Assembly (NCBI RefSeq): GCF_000464535.1 | Contig: NW_006916077.1 | Span: 53,609 to 117,608, forward strand | DNA: 64,000 nt | Direction of reading: 5' to 3' | DNA from: Endocarpon pusillum Z07020 | Lineage: Eukaryota > Ascomycota > Eurotiomycetes > Verrucariales > Verrucariaceae | Shown here: positions 30,539-41,776 of the stretch, in pieces | How the letters are laid out: every line of letters begins with the position of its first letter | Position numbering within the stretch: position 1 is the stretch's first letter | The notes under the pieces: model-generated | Databases searched by the model: none | What the model saw: only the letters and a program-made list of their open reading frames with translations | Told to the model about the DNA's origin: nothing | Position numbers and translations under genes: made by a program

Positions 30539-33500
30539 TTATACCTGCACTGACTCCGCCTGCTTTCGAGTGGCACAACCGAGATGAACCACCGAGTTAC
30601 TGTCCGTCTTGTTAGCGAGAATAATCGACCCAAGATGCAAGGCAAGGGGATTACTGACTCTGGGAAAACACTGATCACACTGCCACCCAGCCTCTTATAG
30701 CACACGCCGCAAACCCTCTCCTCATCCACCCTCACTCGTCGACCCCTCCCACCTCTCGCTTTCTCTCCCGCTGTACCCTCTCCAAGCAATAATGCCGCCT
30801 GCAGTCTGATTGCCTCTACCTTCCTCAGCCCGGCAACCACTTGACTCTCGCTCACGATACTATTCGCCGCCCTAATCCTACCGCGAAAGTAGAATTCCAA
30901 TTCCTTCACCGGCAACGACTCGGGTATCAACTCCAATGTCGAGCTAGCAGGCAACCTCGCACCATGTCGAGCGAGAATCTCGATGGCTGGCCCCCACATC
31001 TTCTCCTCTCCTTTCGGCGGGCTGAGATAAAGGCCGAGAAGGGTGTGATAGATGCTCGGTTGCTCGCTCTCTGGATCAGTCGTCGATTTGCGGCGGGACG
31101 GCGGCAATGTGGTTGCTACTGTGTCCTCCGTCAGATGCACGTGGTTGCAATATTCCTCGGCTTTGGCAGCATCACGAAGCTTAAAGACATATATCTCCAG
31201 GGCTTGTTTGTGCTGGCCCATCTTGCTGAAGACGAGAGCACGGGCCTCGTAAAAGGTTGGGTCGTCTCGGGGAAGGGTGCCGAGGAGTCGGGCTGGGGAG
31301 TATTGTGTTGACGTCCGGAGGAGGGTGAGGAATTTGGCATTCACTTCATTCTTCTCTGCCGTGGTCATGGAGGTTTGCTTCAGCCGGTCAAAGTAGAGTG
31401 TGAGGAGGCGTTGATGAAGGTCGGCTGTCTGATCGTTAAGCTCGTCGATGACATGTTCCAGGTACCTAAGCGCAAACGAAGTATCAATCTTTTCCAGGAA
31501 ATGGAGCACTTTCTCTCTCGGAAGGGTTTCCGCATTCTCTGTATCAGCCGTAAAGATCTGCATCCCCAGCTCAGGCGCTGCCCTTAGAGGCCACTCCGCG
31601 AATTCCAGGATGAGGTCAATGTGCTCCGGTGAAAGGTTTTGCAAATATGAGACTGTCCTAGAAGGCCCGCGCAATTGTACAGCACCTTCGGTACCTTCCT
31701 TAGCCTGGCCAAACTTCTGCAGTCGCTCGAGGGCTTGACGGTGCAGTCTCTTCCCAAACAAGAACTCGATCAAGTCATTGTATCGTCCCGTCTCCTCCAG
31801 CTTCTCCATCACTACATCCGGATCACAGTAGTTTGGAATACGAAACAGTGAGCCAACCAGGAATGGGGTGGCGTACATATGTGTTCGAAATAATGTTGTG
31901 TCGACCAGTGTCGCAACCTCTCTGAGCCTCTGCTCTCGATCGACGTTCTCAAGCGACGACAAGCCTAAGAGATGCTCCAGCGTCTTCTCTGAGTTTGCAT
32001 CGCGGTAGAGTATTTGCACTGCAGAAGCATCTTTGAGTGTCTGATCGTCGTTGAAGAACGGTTTCAGGCGACGTCGTACATCCGCCAGGAAGCCTTGCAA
32101 GGCTCGTGCGGCAGTCTTGAGCTCCCTTTCCGAGTATGCTTCACTCGTTGAGATAGGCTCTGGTTCGGCGTATACACTGGCTGCTTCGCTCCTGTCGTCT
32201 GACTGCTCCTTTTTCTGCGGCGTGGAAGGGTTGTTGGTCGGCTTTCTCGGGCTTTTGGTGCTGCCAACACTGGAGTCTGTCTTTGTATGACCCCTCGATA
32301 AGATCCTCCGGACTGGAATTACGGGTTCAGCGTGCGGAGTGTCTTTCGCTGTTTCCTCTTTCGCTTCCGCAAGATCCCCAGCGATAATTCTGGGATAGAG
32401 CTTGATGACACGCTCTGGGGGTGCAGCCACTTCGGTAAACAGGTCCAACGAGTCCTGAAACAATTTGGAATCAAACAGCCTTTGCGCTTTCCGCATCTTG
32501 ATCTCGCGTAAGCGACCTTCTTTGTCGTGCAACAGAGCATCTTCAAGAATTCCCAGCAGACTGATAGCCTCATCAAGATTGTCCCCGTCCACCAGGGCGT
32601 CAATCTGGGAGTCATAGTCCAGAGCACCCATGCGCCAGATCGTTCTCTCGCTAGCCACGAGAAACCCCTTTCCGGCATGCGCCAAGCTGATATTCGGTTG
32701 TGCAACGTGTAGCAAGTTCGCTCCTGGCAAGCTGATCGATTGGAGGAGAGTCAGTGTCACCGGATTCCTGACCTCGAGCGTTCCTCGGCTTGCCTCTTGC
32801 AACGCAAGCAAATAAGGGTAGGAATATCCTACTGCCTCTGGCGCAACCCGCCATGGTATCTGTCTCCTACCAAGCGATTCTCCCTCCCGGTCTATAAAAT
32901 GCGTGTTGATGTCTTTTGCGAGCAGCACCTCGCCCTCTCCTAACGGAGTAGCAAGGGGCTTGGGTATCATAGCACCCATTCCAATGTAACTCATGGTCCC
33001 CACTCCCATACCTCCCAACCTTCCACCCTCCTGTGAAGGATCCCCTCCTATGCTCCCAGGCCCGAAGATGGATTTCACCTCCTGAGTCTCGATATCCACC
33101 ATGACATAGCTTGAATTCAGCCCTGCCACGATCTTCCTGCCACTTGCCCACGTGAGCGTCCTGATACTGCTCACAAGCGCAATCTCTGTAGTCCCCTCCT
33201 CAAGCTCCATATCCTGCCATGACCACAGCAACAGCCTCCTTTTGACAGCAACAGCAAGCCTAGAGACAATAGAAGGGACTCCCGTACTAGGATCCTTGAC
33301 GATATTACTCGTCACCGCAAAAGCACTGGCGCCTCTTGTCTTCGTGAGCTGCTCCTGCAGCACGTAGCTCTGGAGATCGTGTATCGAGACGTATCCATTG
33401 CTCAACGACACCAAGATACTCGCTTCTTTGATAATGGCAAGCTGCTCGATCTTGTGTTTGGAAAACTTGTCTTTCTCGCGCAGTAGTTCTGCTATCTTCT

Positions 33501-33723
33501 GCTTTGAAGCTTCGGGTTCTGCGCCGTCGGCGCCTTGAGGATCTCCACTGCCTTGAAATTCGGGTGTTGGTCCCGGACCAGCTTCATTGATGCGGTAGAC
33601 TCGTAAGGTGCCGCTGTTGAGGCCTACCAGGAGACGGTCTCCATATGCTAGGATGGATTCGATCTTGGACTTATCGCGTTGCCGTAGCTCGACGATCGGT
33701 CGAGCTGTAAAAGCTGAGAGCAT
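30539..33723 (-). CDS. vps39: HOPS complex subunit Vps39/Vam6
   Basis: The start MLSAFTARPIVELRQRDKS leads into a citron-homology (CNH) beta-propeller (ESILAYGDRLLVGLNSGTLR, ..., ILVSLSNGYVSIHDLQSY, HFIDREGESLGRRQIPWRV) over roughly residues 20-340. A Ser-rich linker follows, then helical repeats with the Vps39 domain 1 region (RELKTAARALQGFLADVRRR) and domain 2 (ARLLGTLPRDDPTFYEARAL). The C-terminus has CGVCYKRLGGSVISVFP; splicing a short intron with a GTCAGT donor restores DNSVVHLGCATRKQAESVQV with a stop at 30539. That completes a C-x2-C...H-x2-C zinc-like element, so I prefer it to the straight reading that ends at 30517. Vps39 tethers late endosomes, vacuoles and AP-3 vesicles; the Aspergillus nidulans homologue is AvaB. 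Length about 1,040 residues is normal. Confidence 0.88.
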
Positions 33724-33898
33724 TGACAGGGCATGTAGGGTTCGTGTCAGAGGTTAGGCCAGATTTCCGCCATGATCAAGCGTCGTCTGAATCTGGTCGC
33801 CAGAGCAGTGGGCTGCATTGTCCTTCTGGGAGTGGGAGTGTGGAGAATGACGAAGCATTGGCTTCCGCTGCGGGGAGACTTTCAAGGCCCCTCGGCCC

Positions 33899-33934
33899 GA
33901 AGCTTGGCGCAGAAATTTATGGCAGTTCTCAGAT
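33899..33934 (+). repeat. Terminal inverted repeat of copy 2 (vps39 side)
   Basis: 36 bases, perfect reverse complement of 35155-35190, beginning GAAGCTTGGCGCAGAAATTT as in copy 1. Confidence 0.95.
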
Positions 33935-33955
33935 TCGTGCTATCTACACAGCCAT

Positions 33956-35087
33956 TTAGTAGGGGATAGGGCGCCCATTTCGCTCATTTAGGGCAGCTAC
34001 TCTATCTGGCATTGTTGAGATAGCCCTATTAATCTCATCCAGAGTTAATTTTATCCCACTCCTCCTGAATAGCCCTGCGCAGAACAGCTTCTTCGAAGAT
34101 GACCCCCCTGGACTTCAAGCGCTGCTTTATTATCCTCCAGATCGTCTCAATGGGGTTGAGATCAGGCGAATTAGCAGGGTTCATCTCCCATTTGATCCCT
34201 AGAAGGTCCTTGAGTGCTTTGACCTTGTTAGGACCCTTGCCCTTGGTACCATGAGGCCCGTCGTTATCTTCGATTAATATGCAATCTTTATCCCAATCAG
34301 GAGCGACGATTTCTTTCAAAATAGTCATATAATCAGCTTGAACAAGCCGTCCCCCTATACCAGAGCCGGTATAGAAGTAGAGCTGACCCTTGAAATTCTA
34401 TCTAACAACGCCATATACGTGTATAGATTGATTTTGGCGTTTTAATCTAAATTGGGTCTTCAAGAGGGCATTTCGAGCCTCATAACCCTTGCGACGATGA
34501 ATTCGAGCTTGTCGTTGCAAGCAAGTGGCAAAATGGGACTCGTCACACCATCGAAACTTCTTAAATGCATCTAATTGCCAAAATCGACGGTCAAATCCCC
34601 ATATAATTCGGGCATCGATATGTGATTGTGAGAGCATTTTTTTCTGTGCAGCCATATAGGTCCCTACACCAAAATCCTTCATATTTTGTTGAATTGCACG
34701 TTCGGAGCCATGAGCTAGACCAATTGTCCTTGCTACCCTTAAATGACTTGACGAAGCAAAGCCAAAATTAGCATCTTCGACAGCCTCGATAGCTTCGCAT
34801 TCGTGTGGAGCAAGTATCTTCTTACGACCTCGATTGTGGACCTTTTCGCTGCGGCGCGCAGATCCTTCTTTAAGGATTCGATAGCCAGTTCGATTTGCTA
34901 TATTATGTATCTTAAATAGCTCCGTACGGGGTAATTTGCCAGCTGTGTGGCGTGCATCAGCAAGAAGGCGCGCACGGCGCGGCGTATCAAGCATCGTTTT
35001 TGACGTTCGTGAGGCTGCAGGAGAAGGAGGATCGATCGAATAAGACTTTCGGCAGACGCGGCGCCTATTTCCCTGTTCAGAATCCAT
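33956..35087 (-). pseudogene. Tc1/mariner transposase, nonsense and frameshift mutations
   Basis: The frame starts MDSEQGNRRRVCRKSYSID at 35087 and contains the HTH region. The first catalytic Asp lies in FRWCDESHFATCLQRQ. It is broken after SIHVYGVVR by TAG at about 34395-34397; NFKGQLYFYTGSGIGGRLVQ continues in the same frame. The segment GVVR-stop is readily explained as GVVGW with two G-to-A changes, a pattern of repeat-induced point mutation. IEDNDGPHGTKG and NSPDLNPIETIWR carry the remaining acidic residues. A one-base insertion near 34047 (KINSG-stop) breaks the end, which otherwise would read to a stop at 33956. Family and motifs match copy 1. Confidence 0.9.
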
Positions 35088-35154
35088 TGTTCACTAAATT
35101 TGAGTGAGTATTAATAGAGAAATAGAGGAATGAAGAAGGGGGGGGAGGAAGGGG

Positions 35155-35190
35155 ATCTGAGAACTGCCATAAATTTCTGCGCCAAGCTTC
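35155..35190 (-). repeat. Terminal inverted repeat of copy 2 (distal side)
   Basis: Perfect match to the other end in reverse complement, followed by GGCCC. Confidence 0.95.
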
Positions 35191-35195
35191 GGCCC

Positions 35196-35643
35196 CAAAA
35201 TGAGAAAGGATACATACGTAGTATTTCACATCACTACTGCATCCCATCAACCTGAAGAGAGCTCGAGTGCAGGAAGACCATGCATGTGATTGGTCATATA
35301 TCCAATTCAATCTTCTATAACTATTAAAAGCTTGACGCTCATAGCCCGCTCTCGCTTTCGTCTCGATCGACCAAGCATTGAGCATCTTGACAATACAAAT
35401 GACCCCACCAGAGATTGCTCCATCTTGCAGAACCAATGAGACTCGTTGATCACCGTCAATACAGTTATAGATAGTCGAAAAGCGAGCTTTGTCCCTCAGC
35501 TGTACCGTTCAACCCCTCCCTTGTGCATGCTGTTTCTTCGTAGCCCACGCCCATCCATCTCGTGAGGACCGTCCGCAGTATGCTCGACACTGCGAGAAGA
35601 TCAGCTCAACATCAAAGCATATATGGGTTGACCCGGGTGTTAC
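35196..35643. other. Intergenic spacer
   Basis: No supported gene; the 3' region of the cupredoxin gene lies at its right edge. Confidence 0.55.
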
Positions 35644-36900
35644 TCACGGCGTCTGAGATGGTAACGGAGGTGACTGTGTGTAGGCTGGCACGACCATTGA
35701 ACCTGGAGACGCACTTCGGATGACAGGGCTTGCAGGACTTAAAGCATCTGAGGGCGCATAGTTGGTTCTCGGAGGTGAGTGCACGCCATCATGTGGTCCT
35801 ACATATCCTGGCAATGCTGCAGAATGCTGCATATAGCGAGTGTTCTCGGGTCTTGCCGACACCATGGTCATGCCAGACATGTGTTTGGGGACCGTTTGGA
35901 CATATTGCACACCATTGCTGTCGAAGTCGGCAGATTGCGTTGAATAATGTTTTGGCCGGATGATGTCTGACAGGGCCCGATTGCGTCCACAAAGGTAGAC
36001 TAAGACCGCTGCCATGAGAAGGACAGCAGCAGCACCTAGAATCGCATAAGTCTCCACGTTACTCAAGAATTTTCCGTACATACCGATTGCAATGCCTGCT
36101 ATAGCTCCAGGACTGAGACCAGAGTGAGGCGTGGCCGCGGCGGCAGCTGCAGTCGTGGTGGATGCTGGCGCAGCCGTGGGAGAAGCAGTCGGTGATGCGC
36201 TAGAGGACGAAGAGCTAGTACCTGTAGCGTCTGGAGGAACAGATTCATCAGGGAAGTTCTATTCTCGTCAGCTGGACTCATCCTTCCACCGACACGAAGA
36301 CAGATTGTACCTGGCCTGGCTGCAACATGAAAGACGACTCCTCAGCAGCTTCCCGGTGGACCTCCAAGCTGGTCGTAGCATTGGGATTGATCACTCCGAC
36401 CATGCCATAATTGATGCACGATCCGGGAGCAGAGCAATAGAAGAATATGGGAGCAGTATCGTTGATTCTGACGGTCCACGTAGGAGGGTTTTCGAGAATG
36501 GCGTCGACTGGGTGGAAACCCGAAAAGAATCCGACCTTGTCTGTCTCTACAAGCTCGAAAGGTATACAGGGATATTTGTACGCAGCGCGCACAATACTGT
36601 GGTTTGTTGGATAGAATTGGAACTCGACATAGTCGCCAACTTCCGCCAGAGTCACATCTGGTTCGAAGGTATGATCGCCCTGTGCTGACTCGTTAGAAAT
36701 CTTTCGCTTGCAATGGACAATGACAGAACAGAAGTATTACTGACCCTCGAGACAGCTACCGTCCGAGTGATTGGTTCTCTACTGGAAGTTGATGAAGGGG
36801 AGATTGAAGGTGCGGCCGCTGAGGTCACACTCTGGCTTTTAACAAGCGACACTTGGAGCAGGATCAACGAGGAAAGAGCGATACTCTTTAGCCGGTACAT
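35644..36900 (-). CDS. Membrane-anchored cupredoxin-like serine-rich surface protein
   Basis: MYRLKSIALSSLILLQVSLV is a signal peptide, followed by a Ser/Thr-rich segment. After an intron (donor GTCAGT near 36755) the cupredoxin domain runs GDHTFEPDVTLAEVGDYVEF, FYPTNHSIVRAAYKYPCIPF, FFSGFHPV, FFYCSAPGSCINYGMVGVIN. HTF and the YCS Cys mark two copper-ligand positions; the His usually placed after that Cys is Ser in PGSC, so copper binding may be incomplete. A second intron follows the domain. Next come a Ser/Thr/Ala-rich stalk, SGLSPGAIAGIAIG and another short region, then a membrane helix (ETYAILGAAAVLLMAAVLVYL). The cytosolic tail is Pro/Ser-rich. Fungal proteins of this plan sit at the plasma membrane or wall; their function is mostly unknown. 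Confidence 0.78.
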
Positions 36901-38646
36901 CTTGTCGAGGAATTCCTACTGCTCCGTTCATGCAATTGTTGTGACCAAAGGAAAGGGAATATTTTGGCCTTGTGGTCCTCAATGCTAATCTGGCGAAGTT
37001 GAAAGTGGGCACAAAGCGCAAGGCATGGGACCACCCTAGTGGAGATTGCTATCTGCCAGTGCCAGCCATTGTTGTTATGAGGCACAGCCATTCTTTGTAC
37101 TGCTATGGTACTGCCAATTGGGGCCATATGTGGCAAGCTCCACCAGATGGTTAGACTCATGTAGCCCACTGCATTTCAGCAGCGGGGTACCTTAGGGCGC
37201 TTGCTAGACCAGGCTACCGGGAGCAGTGGTGGGTCAACCGCAACTTCGAATCTTGGATTGGAGAAAATAACGAACAGGAGGTTAACCAAAGCGAGGCCAG
37301 AAGCAGCGAACCATGCCAAGAGAGTGAGCAGCTACTGATTCGAATTAGTACCATTAAACGCTTATCCGGCGTGGTGATCATACCGTTTCTAGTCAAGTGG
37401 CAGCGTTTAGCTCCACTGGGGAGACCAAGAATAGAATCCGGTAAAAGAGACGCCAAGACCAGCAACAGCTCCACTCACACTAGCAGCCAAGGTCGCCACC
37501 CAAGTCGAACAATGGATTGAGTGATAATCAGCAAGCAAAGAGAATGACATGTTCACTATACGTCAGAGCCATCCTTCCTCTGCACTGGCCAATGCCCCTG
37601 GAAGACAGAACTCGGTAGGTCGGGATAAGAACTATCTTGTGCCGCAACGCATTTGCTGTCGTGAATTAGACGTTGGTTGCCTGATCGTCTACTGCCGAAA
37701 GGCTCGACTCGCTTATTTCTGTTCAAGGACAAGTTCAGGTCGTACCCCGCTTCGAGAGGAAACCTTTTGCACAACGGGGCTTTTGCGCGGAGCCTGACCT
37801 CATTGGGGCTGGTTCTTTAGAACAGCTGAGGCCATGCCCTTCCCTGACCCATGAGGGTCACCATCTGCCCACCTTCTCTCCTGGTGCAGCCAATATCGTT
37901 GTCGTACTTTCGGGGGCCAGCCAAGATAAGCTGCATGAACCATCTGCGATCTGACCGCTGTGCTGAGGTGCTTCTGCAGTACCGTAGCGAAACCGTGAAA
38001 CCATGAGGAGCCACCCTTTTGACGGATTGACAATCAGTACACTGATAGCGTAGACGAGAAGCCAGCATGTTACCAAAAAGCGATTCCTGAAAGGGCAACA
38101 ATGGTTGCCAATCCATTTCCATGAACATATCACTACTACAATAATTAGCTTCCAGCCCGTGAAGGATTCTCCTATGCAGCATGATTGACCGCGAGTACAC
38201 ACCTCTTTCAAATACTATGTAGCCAGAATGTGTGACACCACCAAGGGGATCCAGCAGTCTTGACGCTGGCCAAGTACTGTCAGCACAATACATGAGCGAA
38301 GATACGAGACAAGAAATTCCCAAAAAAAGCCTTCAAGTTCAGAACGACCTCTACACCTCAGGGGTAGGATTGGCAAGGAGTGGCTCTGCTTGTCGACAGT
38401 AAGTTAGGTGGTAACATGTGCTGCTGAGACTAGTACCTAGTAGTTATACCTTGCTCTGGCGGCCACTACAGAGAAGCGTCCAACGCCAAGCTGATTCTGA
38501 CTCTATCTGACGCAGCCGATATATACAAATGGCTTCGAAAGACTCTAGCACCACTGCCGGCCGGCCAATGCACGCAATCTATGAATCTGAAACCCATTAC
38601 CCGGGACAATGACTGCTATCCTGTTCCCTAACGCGCGTGCAATGAC
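36901..38646. other. Intergenic region with unassigned fragments
   Basis: On the minus strand around 37210-37500, hydrophobic stretches (STWVATLAASVSGAVAGLGV, then LAWFAASGLALVNLLFVIF) appear in different frames with a stop between. This is compatible with a decayed membrane-protein gene, but I cannot name it. Open frames at 37800-38323 on the minus strand show no recognised domain. Confidence 0.4.
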
Positions 38647-40058
38647 TCAGTTCTCTGGAGACCCCATAATGATGGTTGGCGGTCCATTGGGGTCGGAGAT
38701 GGAGTCGTGATGTTTTGCCGCACTTCCCTTCCCACGCCACGTCGACACTGCCGGGATATCTGCCTTGAACCGCTCTTCTTTCGTTCCGTAAGCCTTAGGT
38801 GTGAGTTTCATCAGCGTGTGAAGTGGGACTTCCATCCATGGCGACTGATCGGAGCTGGAATCCATGAAATATGCATATATGCACCGAATAATGGCTTGGT
38901 GCGTGACGATGATGATGTTGTCGCTTCTCTCCAACTCCATAATGATCGGCTCCAGTCGAATGACTACATCGCGATACGACTCTCCACCGCGGTATCGGTA
39001 ATTGTATTTGTCTTGATCTCGCGCCGCAAAATCATCAGGGTACGTTTTCTCGATTTCACCATACGTCATCCCATCGCAGACACCCGAGTCTAGCTCATCA
39101 AGAGCTTTCCACTCGAGCTGATCCCACTTGGTCTCGGCTTGCAGATATCGCGCCGTCTGGATCGTTCTTTTGAGTGTAGATGTCCATATGACGAGCCTCG
39201 TGTCCTGCGGTACCCCCGACCGTCGAACAATGCCTGGAAGAGCTTGTGCGTATAGCTCGCCCCGCGGTGATAGATTCGCATCACCCCCGATCTTGCCTTG
39301 CAGGTTGTATTCAGATTCTCCATGCTGATCAGTGTCAGTTTCTCCAGGTCACACTAGACATGAGGTGATTACTTACTCGTGATAGCCAGATGTGCCGTGG
39401 TTTAATGTGAAGGTTGATAAGATAGTACACAAGGCGACTCGAAAGGTAGTCTTGGATGAGGTTGATGATGACTTGGTGGCCCACGTTGATGAGCTTCACA
39501 TAAGCATAACCTTTTTCGGATTCGTCAATGGTCTCATAGACCTTTTCATAATTCGCAATTCGCTTGCGGAAGTCTCTTGCCGCTGCTTCAGGATCCTGGC
39601 CCTTATAATCGGGCGAAGTGGTCTTCACTTCCAGGATATTACTCATGATCAGCTTTTCATCGTCGCATTTGGATTCCACGAAGATAGCATCAATACCGGC
39701 TGCCGTGATGCGCTCGTGCACCCATTTGCGTCGGTCTCTTGTTGAGTTGGTCGCATCAAGGATGGCCACCGTGTTATTTGTGTCTGCTTTGAACCATTTC
39801 AGAAGGTCTGTTACGGCTGCGGTTCGAAGAAGCTCGCGTCTGGTTGAGCATTCTCCTTCCTTCGGTACTTGCCGACATTGAAGATCTCAGCTTTGACCGA
39901 TATCCATCCGAGATAGCGCTTAACTACCAAAGCCTTAGCTCCAATCAACGGGGTACCTGAAGGCCAAGCGTACCTTTTCCAGCTATGAGGCTCTTACCTC
40001 TGGCGGGCAAGCCCACCATGATGAGACATACTTGCGTTTCTGCCTGGATTGCATTCAT
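38647..40058 (-). CDS. 6-phosphofructo-2-kinase / fructose-2,6-bisphosphatase, frameshifted
   Basis: Exon 1 (40058-39974) encodes MNAIQAETQVCLIMVGLPARGKS, with the kinase P-loop GLPARGKS. An intron ending TTTGGTAG joins to VKRYLGWISVKAEIFNVGKYRR. After DASFFEP the frame changes at about 39820 to AAVTDLLKWFKADTNNTVAI. Family members have roughly a dozen extra residues here, so a deletion with net loss of 1 mod 3 is likely. The kinase continues DATNSTRDRRKW, VESKCDDEKLIMSNILEVKT and ends IKPRHIWLSR. After an intron the phosphatase half starts HGESEYNLQGKIGGDANLSP, giving the RHGE motif across the junction, and later has THQAIIRCI. The bifunctional enzyme sets fructose-2,6-bisphosphate and so glycolytic flux. 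The rest is intact, so either the lesion is an assembly error or the gene is recently inactivated. Confidence 0.82.
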
Positions 40059-41776
40059 GTTAGCATTGGTAGCGAAATTCAAAGATGAAGTGGGTTTGCA
40101 GGAAAGCTCTAAAGGATAAAACTATGCAAGAGCAATAAATCGCAAACACTGAAGGTTCAGACGTAGTAAATATCCAGAATACGGAGAAATCCGGTAAACG
40201 CAGATGCCTGTTTTCTTGCCACTAGCCTAGGACTGGTGTTTGGTGGATTGGCTCACACTTGCTATTGCCATATATGAATTCCTGGTGAGCCAGAAACCCA
40301 GATCTTCAGCTGCCCAATTGGGGATTCTGGACTTCGATGGCCTTTCTGCTGAGTGCTGGCAACAACTGAAGAGCCCGGCTAGAGTGTCTGTAATGGTTGA
40401 TGCTGAGCTTGTCGAGTTCACCATCAAAATTTCTCTTCAGTCTCTTTCAATATGCACATCACCAAAAACTGCGTTATTTGAGAGCTGGCCTAACGAACGG
40501 AGATGCTCGGAAAAATGCGGAATGAAAGATTCAGCCCCACAAAAACGCTCATGCCCCACAAAATTCTTTGTCAAAGAACCCTTTTTTTTTCTCTCGTAGT
40601 CCGGATGTGACGCTCCGTTCCGAATTTGCTTTTTTCTGCCCTGGAGCAGCCGATTGATCCATGAAAACACCATCACGTCCAGTCGTCTATGATGTACTTG
40701 TCTCCTCGCCCCAACACACGTGGTGAAATAGCCATAGACAAGAAGTTGAGCCTTGCCTGAATTGCGTAATCAAGCGGTTCGTTGAGGCCACGGTATGGTA
40801 TAACAGTCCCGCCAAAGAAGAAGAGATATGGACGGAAAACGGTGTTGAACTTGTCTCCTAGTGACCATAGCAAGATTCTGGTTCATCATGTTGTAAGGAG
40901 AATCACGCTACAAGGCTTGGGATGGGCTGCAATCTGGCATCATGTAGCACTGGGGTAGTGAAAGACATCCAACGCAGCATAGAAGCTCAAGGAGGCAGTT
41001 GTGCAGCAAGTGCAGTTGAAATCCCGAGTAGCAACTTGCCTAGAAGGATGAAGAGCAGACTTGTATACTTACACTTGCCGCAAAAACCTTGGTTGAGCCC
41101 CTCCTTGCAAAGCCAACAGTTGTCATTGAGCACAAAAGTACTTTTGTTGTGGTGTGGACCCAAGTTGTAACAAGACGTGTGCAAGGCCGGTCCTATTGTA
41201 GACTGGCGGCATTTAAGATCAGACGTCGGCGCAAGAGCGATCGAGGTCACAGTGCAGTCCTTATGATATGCATGCATGAGGTTTCCGAGTCCATGAGGGA
41301 ATGATGGCTGTAGAAAAGGGCAAGCTCTGACGGATGTTATTTATGACTTTCTAAGCATCTGCTAGTACCTGGCTGCCTGCCTCATGTTTTGGAGATAACA
41401 ACCGTCTTGGCACACTTTCGATGGCCCCCCCGATAAGGGTAAGCATATTCAATCCGGGAATGTCATCAGTTCTCAACAAACTCGCCTGCTTAGGTTGAGA
41501 TTCACTTCGGTATGTAATAATGTACTGAAATAGCTCTGCAAAAAAAGCCACATTCAGGTTAAGCTCGTAGCATGCAAGGATTACGTTCAATGTTCCACGC
41601 TGGTCAACCACTCGGGCTCCTGAAGCGTGCAGAGTGAACGTCCATTGGTGAAAATCTGCCCCGTCCATCATACAGGGGCAAAGTCCTGAAACCCACGATG
41701 CTCGCTTCATGTGTCCCAGTGGTCTGATCTTGCAATCTCTAGTATGCAATCATGCATGGATTCCTCCCACTCACCC
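40059..41776. other. Intergenic region, no gene recognised
   Basis: Open frames at 40240-40599 (+), 40673-40873 (-) and 41351-41749 (-) lack recognisable domains. The last, 132 codons, starts MHTRDCKIRPLGHMKRASW and would lie just downstream of the cysteine-rich gene; I do not support it as a gene. Confidence 0.45.

Larger units (their letters stand above)
33899..35190 (-). mobile_element. Tc1/mariner-type DNA transposon, copy 2 (inactive)
   Basis: A 1292-bp element with perfect 36-bp terminal inverted repeats (33899-33934 and 35155-35190). It is flanked on both sides by GGCCC in direct orientation (33894-33898, 35191-35195). The transposase gene lies on the minus strand and is broken. It sits 171 bases upstream of the vps39 start, so it lies in or next to that promoter. 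Its repeats differ from those of copy 1 at three mirrored positions, so the two are separate subfamilies rather than a recent duplication. Confidence 0.94.

Noticed and set aside
37210..38323. Hydrophobic fragments suggesting a decayed membrane-protein gene
   Set aside because: Fragments lie in different frames with stops and no family could be named; reported only as a note in the spacer.
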